In this document: positions 61,806 through 64,000 of the stretch, piece after piece | Numbering within the stretch: the stretch's first letter is position 1 | Layout: every line of letters starts with the position of its first letter | Origin: Cytobacillus sp. IB215665 | Lineage (GTDB): Bacteria > Bacillota > Bacilli > Bacillales > SM2101 | Length of the DNA: 64,000 nucleotides | Reading direction: 5' to 3' | Assembly (NCBI RefSeq): GCF_033963835.1 | Contig: NZ_JAXBME010000007.1 | Span: 149,511-213,510 of the forward strand | Translations under genes and position numbers: made by a program | Notes under the pieces: model-generated | What the model saw: only the letters and a program-made list of their open reading frames with translations | The model's database searches: none | What the model was told of the DNA's origin: nothing

Positions 61806-63593
61806 TTACATATGTTTGTTAAAGAACTCACTTACAGCTCTGTACACCTTAAGTTCATTTTCCTTTTTAGAAAAACCGTGCCCTTCATCTTCTAAAACAA
61901 TATATTCGACTTCTCGCCCTTTCTCCTGTAACGCTTGAACAATTTGATCTGACTCAGCTTTAACAACACGAGGATCATTTGCACCTTGAATGACGAGCAT
62001 AGGTTTTGTCATATTTTCTAAATATGTGATCGGTGAATATTCAATTAATTTCTCTTTATCTTTTTCAGGGTCTCCTACCCATTGGTTCATAACAGGTTTC
62101 CAATGCTCTGGTACGGAATTAATGAACGAAAACAGATCACTAGGTCCAAAAATGTCTACAACAGCTTTGAAGTATTCTGGATGTCTACCATGGAGTAGCA
62201 ACGACATGTACCCTCCAAAGCTTCCTCCCATAAGAAAGATTTTATCTCTTTCAGCATAGCCATTATTTATGAGAAACTCTATACCTTCGACATTATCAAG
62301 CCGCGGTCCATGACCCCAGTCACCTTCAACCATTTTTGTGAATTGCAAACCATAACCAGTTGAGCCTCTGAAGTTTGGAGCAAATATACTAAACCCTTCA
62401 TTAACAATATATTGAAACACTCCTCTAAAGAATTTTCGTTCTGCAGCTTGTGGTCCTCCATGTGGCCAAAAGACAACGTGACCATTACTGTTTTCAGGCT
62501 TTGCTTTGAAAAAGAGTGATTCAATTTCGAGACCATCAAATGATTTATATTTCAGTATTTGAGGATCAACTAGCTGTTCCTCATCCACTCCTAACACTCG
62601 GTTATTAGTCAATAATACCCATTCGTTTGTAGCAGTTTCTTTTACATATATATTCCAAGGCTTTGTAGCAGTTGTACCTAACAAATAAATATTACCTTTT
62701 TCTGAAACTGAAAGCTGTTCGACCTTTCCAACAGGAAGTTGTATTTCTTTTAATTGGTTTGACTTAAGGTCGTATACATATAAATGGTCTTCAACACCTT
62801 TTTCACTAACCACATATAATTGCTTCTGTCTGTCATTATATTTAATAGTGTTAAAGCTTTCATCTTGTAAAGAAACAACCTTACTAAATTTTCGATTTAC
62901 GATATCAAATTTTGCTATATATGAAAAATCTTCATTGTAATCAGTAAGGAAAAAGAGCTCTGAATCAGATACATAAACTACATCGGTGACTGTATGTTGA
63001 TTCTCGGAATCTGGTGTTAATGAAAATAGTTCTTCATTTGTTTTTACATATCCTAACGTATGTGTATTTGAGAAATGCTTAATTAAAACCATATTTTCTT
63101 CATTTGGACTAATATCAGCTATATAAGTAGCCGCTCCATCTCCGTCTACTACTACCTTTTCTTCTCCTGAATCCATTTGATAACAGTACCCTTTTAAGTA
63201 TGTTGGGTCATCCTTCGTAGAAGAATAATATAGTCTTTTCCCATCTTCTGACAGAATAGGGTTGATGTGTTGGTGCCCCTCTGCCGTTCTTAGGGGATTT
63301 AGGTGTCCACCATGAGGAGGAATCATATATAGTTGAGTATTTTCGTCCCCTTCATGATCAAATGCTGCAATAACAAACTTCCCAGCTTTGTCGTAACGAA
63401 GGTCGTGACAACTTTGATCATTAAATGTAAGCGGATACGGAAACTGGTTAGGTAAATCCATTCCCCACAAATTGAATTTCCCACTAATGTTCGTGCTAAA
63501 AATAAGCTGACTTTCATCATTATTCACGACAAAATTTTGAATTCTGTACGCACGTAAAAACTGTTCGACATCAGGTTTCTTAAATGTTAGCAT
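61806..63593 (-). CDS. S9 family prolyl oligopeptidase-type peptidase
   Basis: Acylaminoacyl-peptidase/dipeptidyl aminopeptidase-like enzyme of 595 aa, cytosolic. The N-terminal two-thirds form a beta-propeller (repeats such as LIFSTNISGKFNLWGMD and QHINPILSEDGKRLYYSS). The C-terminal alpha/beta hydrolase domain has VVFWPHGGPQAAERKFFRG, nucleophile Ser in LMGGSFGGYMSLLLHGRHP (about residues 455-473), Asp in VIQGANDPRV and His in LEDEGHGFSKKEN. Start: ATG 63593 with GGGGAG upstream; the frame extends to 63623 without a site. It is transcribed alone. Confidence 0.93.
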   Translation of the reverse strand: MLTFKKPDVEQFLRAYRIQNFVVNNDESQLIFSTNISGKFNLWGMDLPNQFPYPLTFNDQSCHDLRYDKAGKFVIAAFDHEGDENTQLYMIPPHGGHLNPLRTAEGHQHINPILSEDGKRLYYSSTKDDPTYLKGYCYQMDSGEEKVVVDGDGAATYIADISPNEENMVLIKHFSNTHTLGYVKTNEELFSLTPDSENQHTVTDVVYVSDSELFFLTDYNEDFSYIAKFDIVNRKFSKVVSLQDESFNTIKYNDRQKQLYVVSEKGVEDHLYVYDLKSNQLKEIQLPVGKVEQLSVSEKGNIYLLGTTATKPWNIYVKETATNEWVLLTNNRVLGVDEEQLVDPQILKYKSFDGLEIESLFFKAKPENSNGHVVFWPHGGPQAAERKFFRGVFQYIVNEGFSIFAPNFRGSTGYGLQFTKMVEGDWGHGPRLDNVEGIEFLINNGYAERDKIFLMGGSFGGYMSLLLHGRHPEYFKAVVDIFGPSDLFSFINSVPEHWKPVMNQWVGDPEKDKEKLIEYSPITYLENMTKPMLVIQGANDPRVVKAESDQIVQALQEKGREVEYIVLEDEGHGFSKKENELKVYRAVSEFFNKHM

Positions 63594-63891
63594 ATTAATC
63601 TCCCCTTTAATAAATGTATACACATCTACTATTATAAATCTTAATAATCACACTGTCTTATAATAGAGGTTGGATTTTATCTCCGTCTAGAGAATGATTT
63701 TGAGTATAGCTTACAGTAGTTTATGAATCTGATATTTTATTCATCCTGAGATTCGTTTTATTGATGTGGTATGAGTCTTCTCCCCTCACCTGTTAAGTTA
63801 CAAGCTCATCAGGGAAATCAACATAAAAGTTTCATAACACTACTCTTAATCAATTTACAAAATTTGAATGGAGATGATATATAAGAGTTTT

Positions 63892-64000
63892 TTGAACTAC
63901 CCACCACTTATCAGACCTTACGGTCATGATTGAAGTGGGGGGATTCCTAAGTACGGAAACCTAACGGCTTCTAATTGATTAGGCTATCCCCGTAGTTCCT
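63892..64000 (-). mobile_element. Right end of an IS200/IS605-family element, with probable omega-RNA 3' region (cut by the window edge)
   Basis: Reading leftward: GAAT (63946-63943), then a foldback (63942-63900) whose outer arms CCCCCCACTT / AAGTGGTGGG pair except one position and whose tip is GACC-TTAC-like GGTC, then TAGTTCAA ending at 63892. A GAAT guide at the hairpin foot and a TCAA end are the right-end signature of IS608-like elements moved by TnpA. The bases to the right also look structured (TACGG/CCGTA, CCTAA/TTAGG, GGGGAT/ATCCCC), as in the omega-RNA scaffold overlapping the end of tnpB. No transposase is inside the window. The flank 63594-63891 shows no gene. Confidence 0.6.

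Noticed and set aside
63892..64000. HEARO/IscB-type RNA on the plus strand
   Set aside because: Considered because of the structured GGATTCC...ATCCCC segment, but the GAAT/TCAA arrangement on the minus strand fits an IS605 right end better. Not excluded, since the protein lies outside the window.

Overview
The window is chromosomal DNA from a low-G+C member of the Bacillaceae (Bacillus or a close relative). The evidence is the AT-rich sequence with strong Shine-Dalgarno sites (AGGAGG type), frequent TTG/GTG starts, a TRAP-type (G/U)AG leader before trpEDCFBA, a PerR box before dps, a treP-treA-treR locus with TreR operators and a cre site, and a cysH-cysP-sat-cysC-sirB-sirC sulfate locus. The genus cannot be fixed from this sequence alone. 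I see no rRNA, tRNA, CRISPR array or prophage.

Layout. 1-5 kb: the 5' edge cuts namA at its start codon, followed by redox and stress genes (YjdI-like Fe-S protein, YjdJ-like GNAT, LtrA, FMN reductase) behind a consensus promoter with a long palindrome. 5-7.5 kb: rsgA and a YqjF-like gene. 7.5-15.7 kb: a leftward assimilatory sulfate reduction and siroheme operon, interrupted by copies of a MITE-like repeat. 16-20 kb: PerR-type dps, then a GntR/ABC transporter operon. 20-34 kb: a looser accessory region with acetyltransferases, an XRE-cupin/LysE divergon, small membrane proteins, coaW, an AraC regulator with two extra GyrI-like proteins, a MarR/quinone reductase divergon, a Nudix hydrolase and a frameshifted HD hydrolase. 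34-36.1 kb: an MFS exporter preceded by a promoter, a 23-codon leader peptide and two hairpins, which looks like translation-dependent attenuation. 36.3-42.5 kb: the trp operon under an apparent TRAP leader. 42.5-42.9 kb: three tandem 124-bp G+C-rich structured repeats. 43-48.3 kb: fatty-acid degradation-type genes (acyl-CoA dehydrogenase, APH-like phosphotransferase, acyl-CoA ligase) with an orphan ComB. 48.4-53.3 kb: a cupin, a DUF368 lipid-carrier transporter, a PAS histidine kinase, a membrane protein and an M23 peptidase. 53.5-60 kb: the trehalose locus, and a DeoR regulator flanked by two repeat copies and followed by a HAD phosphatase. 60-64 kb: an alpha/beta hydrolase, an S9 peptidase and, at the right edge, what looks like the right end of an IS200/IS605-family element whose body lies outside the window.

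How it works together. The sulfate operon takes sulfate (CysP) through APS (Sat), PAPS (CysC), sulfite (CysH) and sulfide (ferredoxin-type sulfite reductase), and SirC/SirB make the siroheme the reductase needs. The usual uroporphyrinogen-III methyltransferase is missing from the cluster. Tryptophan genes are present except trpG, as in other bacilli where pabA supplies the amidotransferase. The most interesting unexplained signals are the MFS leader, the covarying 124-bp repeats, the MITE family inside operons, the expanded GyrI-domain module, and several tiny genes with good ribosome binding sites.
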